This document shows, one piece after another, positions 1-5,198 of a stretch of 5,454 bases of DNA (its first letter is position 1; every line of letters begins with the position of its first letter). Origin of the DNA: DATKEH01 sp035546355 (lineage in GTDB: Bacteria > Acidobacteriota > Thermoanaerobaculia > Multivoradales > JAIOJS01); the NCBI GenBank assembly GCA_035546355.1, contig DATKEH010000441.1:1-5454 (forward strand). Reading direction: 5' to 3'. The notes beneath the pieces are model-generated. The model ran no database searches, had not been told where the DNA came from, and worked only from the letters and a program-made list of their open reading frames with translations. The translations under genes and the position numbers were made by a program.

Positions 1-23
1 AGCTCAGTGAGGCCACGTCATGA
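1..23 (+). CDS. possible C-terminal tail of an upstream gene (partial)
   Basis: Reading from base 3, the frame gives L-S-E-A-T-S and then TGA at 21-23, which overlaps the ATG of the next gene in an ATGA. This matches the 4-base overlaps at the two following junctions, so I infer that the upstream gene of the operon ends here. A gene ending at the TGA at 8-10 in another frame is the alternative. An ECF-type sigma factor is what usually precedes an anti-sigma gene of this kind, but nothing in these few codons identifies one. Confidence 0.3.
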
Positions 24-823
24 ACCACGAGACCCTGATCGCCCGCGCGCTGGAGGACCGCCTGGCCGGGCGCGCCGAGGCGCCGGAGGTGGCGCGCCAC
101 CTGGCGGAGTGCGCCGCCTGCCGCCACGAGATGGGCAGCCTGCAGGCGGTGTGGGAGCAGCTGGCGAGGCTCGGCGAGGAGCCGCCCGCCGCCGCCATGC
201 GCGCCGGGATCGACTCGCTGATCGCCGAAGCGGCGCAGGCCACCGTCACCACCGAAGGCGGCGTAGCCGACGGCCGGCGCCGGCGCGGGTGGCGACGCGG
301 CGGCCCCTCCCCCTGGGCTGTCGCCTCGACGCTGGCGGCCCTGCTCGCCGGCGTGCTGGTCGGCGTCGGAGTGGATCGCCGAGCCGGCGCCGGCGAGGAG
401 CTGCGCCAGCTGCGGCGCCAGCTGCACGACCTCGAGGAGGTCATGGTGCTCACCCTGTTGCAGCAGCCCTCGGCGAGCGCCCGTCTCAAGGGCGCCGCCC
501 TGGGAGGGAGCCTCGACGACCCGGATCGGTCGGTGGTCGCGGCGCTGGTCGAGGCGGCGCGGCACGACCCCAATCCCAACGTGCGGCTGGCGGCGGTGGA
601 GGCGCTGGAGCCGGTGCTGGCCGGCGCCCCGCGCAGCCGCGCGGCGCTGCTCGCCGCACTCTCCGAGGAGGAATCGCCGCTGGTGCAGATCGCCCTGATC
701 GACGTGCTGCTCGCCAGCGACGGCGCCGAAGCGCGCCGGGCGGCCCTGCAGCTGCTGCGCGAGGGCGAGGTCGACGACGCGGTGCGCGACCACCTGCGGC
801 AACGTCTGGGGAGGAGCGTGTGA
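20..823 (+). CDS. membrane-anchored zinc-finger anti-sigma-type protein with extracytoplasmic HEAT repeats
   Basis: Likely regulator of an ECF sigma factor. The N-terminal cytoplasmic part has the putative zinc-finger motif HxxxCxxC (H27, C31, C34) of the zf-HC2/ZAS anti-sigma fold. A basic stretch (R86-R93) precedes one membrane helix (about residues 99-118). Next come a heptad-like, probably coiled-coil segment (about 126-148) and HEAT-type helical repeats (about 156-260), with the typical D-P-N-x-N-V-R-L-A-A-V-x-A-L pattern near 185-200. By the positive-inside rule the HEAT part faces the periplasm. The ATG at 20 follows GAGG at 9-12 with 7 bases between. The stop overlaps the GTG of the next gene. 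The HEAT extension is longer than a plain anti-sigma protein needs and suggests protein binding outside the membrane. Zinc binding and sigma binding are inferred from the motif. No sigma gene is visible in the window. Confidence 0.85.
   Translation: MNHETLIARALEDRLAGRAEAPEVARHLAECAACRHEMGSLQAVWEQLARLGEEPPAAAMRAGIDSLIAEAAQATVTTEGGVADGRRRRGWRRGGPSPWAVASTLAALLAGVLVGVGVDRRAGAGEELRQLRRQLHDLEEVMVLTLLQQPSASARLKGAALGGSLDDPDRSVVAALVEAARHDPNPNVRLAAVEALEPVLAGAPRSRAALLAALSEEESPLVQIALIDVLLASDGAEARRAALQLLREGEVDDAVRDHLRQRLGRSV
808..816 (+). promoter_or_regulatory. ribosome binding site deciding the GTG start at 820
   Basis: The purine run GGGGAGGAG lies inside the end of the anti-sigma gene, a few bases ahead of GTG 820-822. 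It supports this GTG as the start even though the reading frame stays open far upstream. The residues that follow form a signal peptide, which agrees with this choice. Confidence 0.65.
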
Positions 824-1680
824 GGCGCCCCCGCGGCCTCGCTCTGGCGGCCTGCGTGCTGGCGACCCTCAGCTCGCCGCTGATGGCCCTCGAGGAGCGG
901 CGGGAGTGGGAGGCGACCTATCCGCTCGGCAGCGGCGGACGGTTGCTCGTCGACCTGGTAGCGGGCGAGCTGGTAGTCGACGGCTACGAGGGTACCGAGG
1001 TCCGCCTCCACGTCCGGGAGACCCTCGAGGCCCGCTCCGCGGAGGCCCTGGCGGCTGCGCGCCGCGAGGTCGACCTCGAGGCCGGCCGCGACGGCGACGG
1101 GGTCGCCATCGTCGCCCGCGGGCCGTTTCGCGACCAGGATCGCCGCTGGGTCCGTGGGGACACCTGGCAGGATCGCGGCTACCGCGTGCGGTACGACCTG
1201 CGGCTGCAGGTGCCGCGCATGGCGAGGGTCGATCTGCGCACCGTCAACAACGGGGACGTGCGGCTGCGGCAGCACCATGGTCCCTTCGCCGTCCGCAACG
1301 TCAACGGCGGCGTCGAGGTGCTGGGCGCCGTGGGCGCCGGTACGGCGAGGACCGTCAACGGGCCGCTGCGGGTGCGCTTCGCCGCCCTCCCCCCGGGCGC
1401 CTGCGAGTTCGCGTCCGTCAATGGCGCGGTCGACGTGGGATTCCCGTCCGGCCTGGAGGCCGACCTCGCCTTCCAGACCCTCAACGGCGAGATCTGGAGC
1501 GACTTCCCCTACACCCTGCAGCCGGCGAAGGTAGCCGCCGAGGTAGACCGCAAGGGGCGGCAACTGCGTCGGCTGGCCACCGTCGTCCGCATCGGCGGCG
1601 GCGGCGTCGACCTCGCCTTCGAGACCGTCAACGGCAACATCTACGTCCGCAACCTGGACGTCTCAGGAGACTCGCGATGA
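820..1680 (+). CDS. exported DUF4097-family protein, first paralogue
   Basis: Predicted exported protein of 286 residues. The GTG start overlaps the previous stop and directly precedes a signal peptide: basic n-region R2-R5, hydrophobic stretch 7-21, likely cleavage after A23 (L-M-A then L-E-E). The mature protein has a beta-rich N-terminal part and a charged region around 67-120. After that come repeated strand units, each marked by Asn-Gly within a (V/L)-N-G or V-N-N-G-D motif at N144, N162, N180, N201, N222 and N271. This periodic N-G pattern (steps of 18, 18, 21, 21) is typical of DUF4097, which forms a right-handed beta-helix or beta-sheet stack. No enzyme motif is seen. DUF4097 domains occur in envelope-stress proteins such as enterococcal LiaX, so a surface or stress role is plausible but not shown. 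It is a paralogue of the next gene. Confidence 0.85.
   Translation: MRRPRGLALAACVLATLSSPLMALEERREWEATYPLGSGGRLLVDLVAGELVVDGYEGTEVRLHVRETLEARSAEALAAARREVDLEAGRDGDGVAIVARGPFRDQDRRWVRGDTWQDRGYRVRYDLRLQVPRMARVDLRTVNNGDVRLRQHHGPFAVRNVNGGVEVLGAVGAGTARTVNGPLRVRFAALPPGACEFASVNGAVDVGFPSGLEADLAFQTLNGEIWSDFPYTLQPAKVAAEVDRKGRQLRRLATVVRIGGGGVDLAFETVNGNIYVRNLDVSGDSR
1665..1669 (+). promoter_or_regulatory. ribosome binding site for the second DUF4097 gene
   Basis: AGGAG lies 7 bases ahead of ATG 1677, inside the last codons of the preceding gene. It fixes ATG 1677 as the start in a frame that is open from far upstream, and fits translational coupling through the ATGA overlap. Confidence 0.65.
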
Positions 1681-2516
1681 GACCTACGGCGATGGTTCCA
1701 CTCGTGTTGCTCGCCTCCCTCGCCTCGCTCGCCGCCCTCCCAGCCGGCGAGCCGGCGATAGCCGAAGAGGTCGGCGACCGCTTCGTGGTGCCGCTGAGCC
1801 AGCCGGGCCGCCCCGTCACCCTGCGGGCCTCGCTGGTACAGGGGGGGATCACGGTCGTGGGGTACGGCGGGCAGGAGGTGGTCGTCGAGACGATGGTGGC
1901 GGGCCAGGGTCGCCACCGCAAAGCGCCGCCCGAGGCCCAGGGTATGCGCCGCATCCCCAACCGCAGCCTCGGCGTCGTCGTCGAGGAGGAGAGCAACGAG
2001 GTAGTGATTCGCGCCAGCGGCGCCACCTCCGCGGACCTGCGGATCCAGGTGCCCGTCGAGACCTCGCTCAAGCTCACCGCGGTGAACAACGGCGACATCC
2101 TGGTCCGCGGCGTCCGCGGCGACCTGGAGCTGCGCAACACCAACGGCGAGATCCAGGCGCACGACGTCAGCGGATCGGTAGTGGCCCACACCGTGAACGG
2201 CGACGTCGTGGTGACGCTACGGCGAGTCGAGCCCGGAGCGGCGATGTCGTTCACTACTCTCAACGGTGACGTCGACGTCACCCTGCCGGCGGGCATCACC
2301 GCCGACCTCAAGATGCGCTCCGACCGGGGTGAGATCTACACCGCGTTCGACGTCGCGCTGCGCCCGAGCCGCCTGGGCGTCAGCGAGGAACGGGAGGGCG
2401 GGCGCTACCGCGTCAAGGTGGAGCAGGAGATGGAGGGCACGATCAACGGCGGCGGGCCGCTGTACCAGCTGCGCACCGTCAACGGCGACATCTTCATCCG
2501 CAAGGGGGGTGGGTAG
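1677..2516 (+). CDS. exported DUF4097-family protein, second paralogue
   Basis: Predicted exported protein of 279 residues. It has a signal peptide with hydrophobic core about 7-22 and a plausible cleavage after A29 (A-I-A then E-E). A beta-rich N-terminal region (about 35-75) with the pattern G-G-I-T-V-V-G-Y precedes a basic loop (79-96). The Asn-Gly-marked strand repeats follow, with N138 in V-N-N-G-D, then N156, N174, N196 and N269, plus a degenerate D-R-G at 216-218. The steps 18, 18, 22 nearly match the 18, 18, 21 of the preceding paralogue, and both proteins open the array with V-N-N-G-D and close with a V-N-G-(N/D)-I segment at the C-terminus. It is the last gene of the operon. No catalytic residues or lipobox are visible. 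A role as periplasmic or surface scaffold or sensor partner is inference. Confidence 0.86.
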   Translation: MRPTAMVPLVLLASLASLAALPAGEPAIAEEVGDRFVVPLSQPGRPVTLRASLVQGGITVVGYGGQEVVVETMVAGQGRHRKAPPEAQGMRRIPNRSLGVVVEEESNEVVIRASGATSADLRIQVPVETSLKLTAVNNGDILVRGVRGDLELRNTNGEIQAHDVSGSVVAHTVNGDVVVTLRRVEPGAAMSFTTLNGDVDVTLPAGITADLKMRSDRGEIYTAFDVALRPSRLGVSEEREGGRYRVKVEQEMEGTINGGGPLYQLRTVNGDIFIRKGGG

Positions 2517-2563
2517 GGGGGGATCCCGCGCCACGGGACGGGCCCGCCGGGCGGCGAAGCAGC
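2517..2563. other. short intergenic gap between convergent genes
   Basis: Forty-seven bases separate the TAG of the second DUF4097 gene from the TAG of the protease gene. They hold two weak hairpins, CCCG/CGGG (2525-2528 with 2534-2537) and GCCC/GGGC (2542-2545 with 2549-2552), which could contribute to a shared termination region. Neither has a T-tract, so I do not call a terminator. GCCACGGGACGG at 2530-2541 also occurs exactly at 4417-4428 in the repeat array. Confidence 0.4.
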
Positions 2564-4258
2564 CTACTCCTGGGTGGCCGCCTCCTGCTCCTCGTCGGGC
2601 CGCGCCCGCTCGGCCATGCGGGTGCCGACGCCGCCGAGGTCGTGCCGGGAGGCGAGCAGCTCCTGGGCGCGCGGGAACAGGCCGACGGCGGCCTGGATCT
2701 GGTTGTCCCGCTCGATGAGCACCCGATACCAGGCGTCGTTGCCGAACCGGGAGTTGAAGATCTCGGCGCGCAGCCGGTTGAGCAGGCTCTGGCGGGTCGC
2801 TTCCTCCTGGAAGGGCCCGCCGACCTCCTCGGGGGAGGCCACCCGCTGGCTCACCAGCCAGTCCGCGAATTCGTCCACCAGGGCGGGATCCGGACGCCAG
2901 TCGGGGCTCTCGATGTCGGTGCGATCGATGTAGTCGATGCCGAAGCGGAAGAAGGCGTTGCGCGCCGCCAGGAACTGCAGGATCTCCGGCTCGTCCTCGG
3001 CTTCGACCACGAAGTCGGGCGTGATACCGCCGCCGCCGTAGACCGGGCGGCCGAGATCGGTGTGGTAGACCGGCTCGCCCTCCTTGGGCAGCGGTGGTGC
3101 CGGTTGCACGCCGCCGTCCCCGGCATCCTCGGCGGGACCAGCCCCCTCCGCATGCGCGTAGTAGTCGTAGAAAGAGCTGTAGTCGCGCTGGATCAGCCGC
3201 CCCGAGGGGGTGTAGTAGTTGGCGGTGGTCAGCGCCACCGCCGAGCCGTAGGGCATGCTGTAGACGGTCTGCACCAGGCCCTTGCCCCACGTCGGCATGC
3301 CGACGATCACGCCGACGTCATGGTCCTGGATCGCCCCGGCCAGGATCTCGGCCGCCGAGGCGGAGCCGCTGTTGACCAGCACCACCAGCGGCAGGTCGAG
3401 GGGCTCGTGCTCGCCTTCGGCGAGATACTTGTGGAAGGAGTCGCGGATGCGACCGCGGGTCTCGACGATCAGGGTGCCGCGGGGCACGAACTGGTCGGCC
3501 ACTCCGATCGCCTGGTCGAGCAGGCCGCCACCGTTGTTGCGCAGGTCGAGCAGCAGGCGCTTCATCCCCTGCCGGCGGAGCTGCGCCAGGGCGTTCTCGA
3601 CCTCCTGGCCGGTGGAGCGGGAGAACTCGGTGATCCGCATGTACCCCGTCTGGTCGTCGAGCATGCCGACGTAGCGGACGGTGGTCTGTGGGATCTCGGC
3701 GCGGGTGATGGTCATCTCCAGCGGCTGGCTGACGCCGCGGCGGGCGATCGAGATCGTCACCTGGGTACCCTTGGGCCCCTTGAGGCGCTGCACGGCCTCG
3801 TCGAGCGGCATGGTGTCGGTGGGATCGCCGTCGATAGTGGTGATGATGTCGCCGGCGCGCAGCCCCATGCGCGACGCCGGGGTCCCCTCGAGCGGAGCGA
3901 TCACCGTCAGCTGGTCGTCGCGCATCCCCACCAGGATGCCGAGACCGAAGAAGCTGCCCTGCTGGCGATCCCGCATCCGCTGGTAGGACTCGGGGGGCAG
4001 GAAGCTGGTGTGGGGGTCGAGCTTGCGCAGCATGCCGTGCACCGAGGAGTGGACGACGTCGCGGTAGGAGACGTCGCCGCCGTAGTGGCGATGGGCCACC
4101 TCCACCAACTCGGTGTACTGGCGCAGCCCCTCGCGCTCGCTGTCCGAGAGCGCCAGGAGCCGATCGCCGAACAGGCCGCCGAGAGCGAGGACGAGCAGGA
4201 AGACGGTCGCCGCAGCCAATCGCCAGGGTCTACGCATGATGGGACGGGATTCTAGCAT
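2564..4258 (-). CDS. S41-family C-terminal processing protease (Prc/CtpA type)
   Basis: Serine protease that trims or degrades envelope proteins from their C-termini. From the ATG at 4258 it has 564 residues. A basic n-region (R9-R13) and a hydrophobic stretch (about 15-31) form a signal peptide or anchor. A helical region with D-P-H-T-S-F-L-P-P (81-89) leads into a PDZ domain (about 103-175, G-L-G-I then G-L-R-A-G-D-I-I). The protease core contains L-D-L-R-N-N-G-G-G (237-245), the nucleophile S301 in S-A-S-A-A-E-I and the base K326 in T-W-G-K-G-L-V-Q. The 25-residue spacing and Q330 match the S452/K477/Q481 triad of E. coli Prc, so it should be active. An acidic, Pro-rich insert (about 371-395) and a helical C-terminal region of about 140 residues follow. 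Start: AGGAGGG at 4275-4269 lies 10 bases before ATG 4258. ATG 4237 (557 residues, M-R-R-P-W) is the alternative but lacks a visible ribosome site. Confidence 0.92.
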   Translation of the reverse strand: MLESRPIMRRPWRLAAATVFLLVLALGGLFGDRLLALSDSEREGLRQYTELVEVAHRHYGGDVSYRDVVHSSVHGMLRKLDPHTSFLPPESYQRMRDRQQGSFFGLGILVGMRDDQLTVIAPLEGTPASRMGLRAGDIITTIDGDPTDTMPLDEAVQRLKGPKGTQVTISIARRGVSQPLEMTITRAEIPQTTVRYVGMLDDQTGYMRITEFSRSTGQEVENALAQLRRQGMKRLLLDLRNNGGGLLDQAIGVADQFVPRGTLIVETRGRIRDSFHKYLAEGEHEPLDLPLVVLVNSGSASAAEILAGAIQDHDVGVIVGMPTWGKGLVQTVYSMPYGSAVALTTANYYTPSGRLIQRDYSSFYDYYAHAEGAGPAEDAGDGGVQPAPPLPKEGEPVYHTDLGRPVYGGGGITPDFVVEAEDEPEILQFLAARNAFFRFGIDYIDRTDIESPDWRPDPALVDEFADWLVSQRVASPEEVGGPFQEEATRQSLLNRLRAEIFNSRFGNDAWYRVLIERDNQIQAAVGLFPRAQELLASRHDLGGVGTRMAERARPDEEQEAATQE

Positions 4259-4268
4259 CGGCTGGAGG

Positions 4269-4275
4269 CCCTCCT
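4269..4275 (-). promoter_or_regulatory. ribosome binding site favouring the protease start at 4258
   Basis: On the minus strand AGGAGGG lies 10 bases before the ATG at 4258-4256. The alternative ATG at 4237-4235 is preceded by a pyrimidine-rich stretch with no such match, which is why the upstream start is preferred. No convincing -35/-10 pair was seen further upstream. Confidence 0.5.
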
Positions 4276-4353
4276 GGATCGTTCCGAGACCTGCAACAGG
4301 CCCCAGCGGCAGCGAATTTCCGCCGGTCCGGCCGCGGCGCGGGCGCCGGGCAG

Positions 4354-4391
4354 CGGTCCCCGGATCGGCCCCACCAGGGGACGGCGGTCGG
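4354..4391 (+). repeat. palindromic repeat family, copy 1
   Basis: Divergent copy (about 29 of 38 positions match copy 2). It keeps the family core ATCGGCC followed by CCACCAGGGGACGGCG. It can form a stem GTCCCC/GGGGAC (4356-4361 with 4377-4382). Its core lies 44 bases before that of copy 2, same orientation. Confidence 0.5.
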
Positions 4392-4397
4392 GCGCGA

Positions 4398-4435
4398 GGG
4401 CGCCCGCATCGGCCCCGCCACGGGACGGCGCCGGA
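4398..4435 (+). repeat. palindromic repeat family, copy 2
   Basis: The 38-base unit begins GGGCGCCCGCATCGGCC and ends GGGACGGCGCCGGA, with GGCGCC near both ends so that it can fold back on itself. It differs at only 4 of 38 positions from the reverse complement of copy 4 at 5072-5109. Confidence 0.65.
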
Positions 4436-4468
4436 CTGGTGATCGGGAATGGCGACCAGCGTCCCTGC

Positions 4469-4543
4469 CTGCCGTGGGCCGTCGCGCCAGCGCCCAGGAG
4501 CGGGCGGGCTGATCCACCAGGAAGACGGCGGCACGCCAGGGCG
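4469..4543 (+). repeat. left arm of a ~75-bp imperfect inverted repeat
   Basis: The arm begins CTGCCGTGGGCC, continues TCGCGCCAGCGCCCA and ends CGCCAGGGCGG. The reverse complement of 4714-4789 has the same blocks in the same order with a few substitutions and small indels in the middle. The match over the full arm is far longer than expected by chance, even in GC-rich DNA. Confidence 0.7.
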
Positions 4544-4612
4544 GGCGCCGGCGAACGGGGCCCTGCGGGCACCGCCCCTCGGCGACCCGCGAGCGCGCCA
4601 TGGCCAATGTAG

Positions 4613-4634
4613 GGGCGGGCCTCCGTGCCCGCCC
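4613..4634 (+). repeat. strong GC hairpin, REP-like
   Basis: GGGCGGGC (4613-4620) pairs perfectly with GCCCGCCC (4627-4634) around a six-base loop CTCCGT. The setting, AATGTAGGGGCGGGC before the loop, resembles the GTAGGGGCGG-type extragenic palindromes that recur in many GC-rich bacterial genomes. There is no T-tract, so it is not an evident intrinsic terminator. Confidence 0.6.
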
Positions 4635-4713
4635 GTCTTCGTTCCGGCGGTCGCTCGCCACCGCTGCGCCCGCTCGCTACGCAGTCGCCTCGGGTAGACG
4701 CCGGCGCGCTATT

Positions 4714-4789
4714 CCGCCCTGGCGCACCACCGTCATCCGGTGGATCCTCAGCCCGTCCTCATGGGCGCTGGCGCGATGGCCCACGGCAG
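4714..4789 (-). repeat. right arm of a ~75-bp imperfect inverted repeat
   Basis: Read on the minus strand from 4789 it gives CTGCCGTGGGCC, then TCGCGCCAGCGCCCA, GATCCACC and CGCCAGGGCGG, matching the left arm at 4469-4543. About 170 bases lie between the inner ends. Confidence 0.7.
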
Positions 4790-4905
4790 CGCACCGTCGG
4801 AGTCCTCCCTCGTATCTCCACGAAGCGTCCGGTAGGTGTGCGAGGGCCTCACGGCGCCGCGCACCATCGGAAGTCTCGCTCTTGGCTCCAGACGGTCGGA
4901 TGGGG
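4786..4905 (+). repeat. weak direct repeat, two units 70 bp apart
   Basis: GCAGCGCACCGTCGGA at 4786-4801 is repeated as GCCGCGCACCATCGGA at 4856-4871. Weaker similarity runs on to CTCCA (26 of the first 35 bases match without gaps). It could be an old tandem duplication within the repeat region. Chance similarity in GC-rich DNA is not excluded. Confidence 0.35.
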
Positions 4906-4925
4906 TGCCGCGGAGGGCGTGGTGC

Positions 4926-4954
4926 GGGCGCCGGCATCGGCCTCGTCACGGGGC
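4926..4954 (+). repeat. palindromic repeat family, copy 3 (truncated)
   Basis: It carries the first ~29 bases of the unit, including GCCGGCATCGGCCTCGTCA, then diverges where other copies have the closing GGCGCCGG. Bases 4924-4948 are a perfect 25-base inverted match to 5087-5111 in copy 4. Confidence 0.6.
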
Positions 4955-5031
4955 CTCTCGCCGAGCGCAAGCCCACGGCACTTCAGTGACCCCTCATCGT
5001 CCGGCGCGACGGCGAGCGGAGGCGCCGGTGA

Positions 5032-5052
5032 GGCGCGCGGCCTCCGCGCGCC
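5032..5052 (-). repeat. nine-base-pair hairpin in the repeat region
   Basis: GGCGCGCGG (5032-5040) and CCGCGCGCC (5044-5052) pair perfectly around a three-base loop. It lies downstream of the RND gene on that gene's strand and could stabilise a transcript end or slow polymerase, but no T-tract follows. It may equally be one more palindrome of the array. Confidence 0.5.
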
Positions 5053-5071
5053 GCCGTCTCTAACCAAATTA

Positions 5072-5109
5072 TCCGGCGCCGTCCCCTGACGAGGCCGATG
5101 CCGGCGCCC
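5072..5109 (-). repeat. palindromic repeat family, copy 4 (inverted)
   Basis: Read on the minus strand it starts GGGCGCCGGCATCGGCC and ends GGGGACGGCGCCGGA, 34 of 38 identical to copy 2. It directly adjoins an unusually AT-rich spot, CTAACCAAATTATCC (about 5060-5074), which stands out in this GC-rich DNA. Confidence 0.65.
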
Positions 5110-5117
5110 GCGCCGCG

Positions 5118-5155
5118 CCCGGCCCGCGTCCCCGGGCGGGGCCGATGTCCGGCCC
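5118..5155 (-). repeat. palindromic repeat family, copy 5 (inverted)
   Basis: On the minus strand it reads GGGCCGG, then ACATCGGCCCCGCC, then GGGGACGCGGGCCGGG. Its core lies 47 bases from that of copy 4 in the same orientation, mirroring the 44-base spacing of copies 1 and 2. The terminal GGCGCC is replaced by GGGCCGG at both ends, so the palindrome is kept although the bases changed. Confidence 0.5.
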
Positions 5156-5198
5156 GCTCCACGCCCGGCCCAGTCGCTCCACCCTTGGTCGAGAGGGC

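Larger units (their letters stand above)
4469..4789. mobile_element. possible MITE-like segment bounded by inverted repeats
   Basis: About 320 bases are bounded by the two ~75-bp imperfect inverted arms, with a strong hairpin (4613-4634) inside and no transposase. This is the general layout of a non-autonomous, MITE-like or REP-derived element. I see no clear target-site duplication at the outer ends, and the boundaries are set only by where the similarity stops. Two REP-type elements inserted in opposite orientation would give the same picture. Confidence 0.35.
4259..5198. other. 940-bp intergenic region with repeats, no credible gene
   Basis: Open frames on both strands are present here because stop codons are rare in DNA this GC-rich. 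Their translations are low-complexity, rich in R, G, A and P, and show no domain. Similar short peptides appear from opposite strands because the region contains inverted DNA repeats. The content I can support is a family of ~38-bp palindromic repeats, a ~320-bp inverted-repeat-bounded segment, and several hairpins, all listed separately. It separates the protease gene from the RND gene upstream of it on the same strand. Being this long, it makes a single transcript for the two genes unlikely. Confidence 0.7.

Noticed and set aside
7..819. Long N-terminal extension of the first DUF4097 protein
   Set aside because: The extension overlaps the anti-sigma gene in another frame and is an Arg/Ala/Gly-rich shadow. 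The GTG at 820 has a ribosome site and a signal peptide directly after it.
4..1563. 519-codon open frame on the minus strand opposite the anti-sigma and first DUF4097 genes
   Set aside because: Its translation is low-complexity with no domain, and it lies antisense to genes with clear motifs, signal peptide and ribosome sites. It is open only because GC-rich codons rarely give stops.
906..1676. N-terminal extension of the second DUF4097 protein
   Set aside because: It is a shadow of the first DUF4097 gene. ATG 1677 has AGGAG at the right distance and is followed by a signal peptide.
2642..4255. 537-codon open frame on the plus strand opposite the protease
   Set aside because: The complementary strand encodes a complete S41 protease with an intact catalytic triad. 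The plus-strand translation is rich in H, G, V and A without a recognisable domain.
4259..4534. N-terminal extension of the protease into the intergenic region
   Set aside because: It would bury the signal sequence inside the protein and would be encoded by the repeat elements. AGGAGGG before ATG 4258 supports the shorter form.
5060..5074. Promoter suggested by the AT-rich spot (GATAAT on the minus strand)
   Set aside because: There is a -10-like hexamer, but nothing resembling a -35 box lies 16-18 bases upstream, and no gene start follows at a sensible distance.
4600..5089. Overlapping small open frames on both strands in the intergenic region
   Set aside because: They consist of repeat DNA, and related peptides (for example G-R-W-R-D-G-P-R-Q) appear from opposite strands because of the inverted repeats. 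None has a convincing ribosome site or domain.
4354..5155. CRISPR array
   Set aside because: Units are too few, diverged and in both orientations, and the spacing is irregular across the region. There are no cas genes in the window.
5149..5183. Short direct repeat CCGGCCCGCTCCACG / CCGGCCCAGTCGCTCCACC
   Set aside because: It is short and interrupted, and such matches are easily produced by chance in DNA of this composition.
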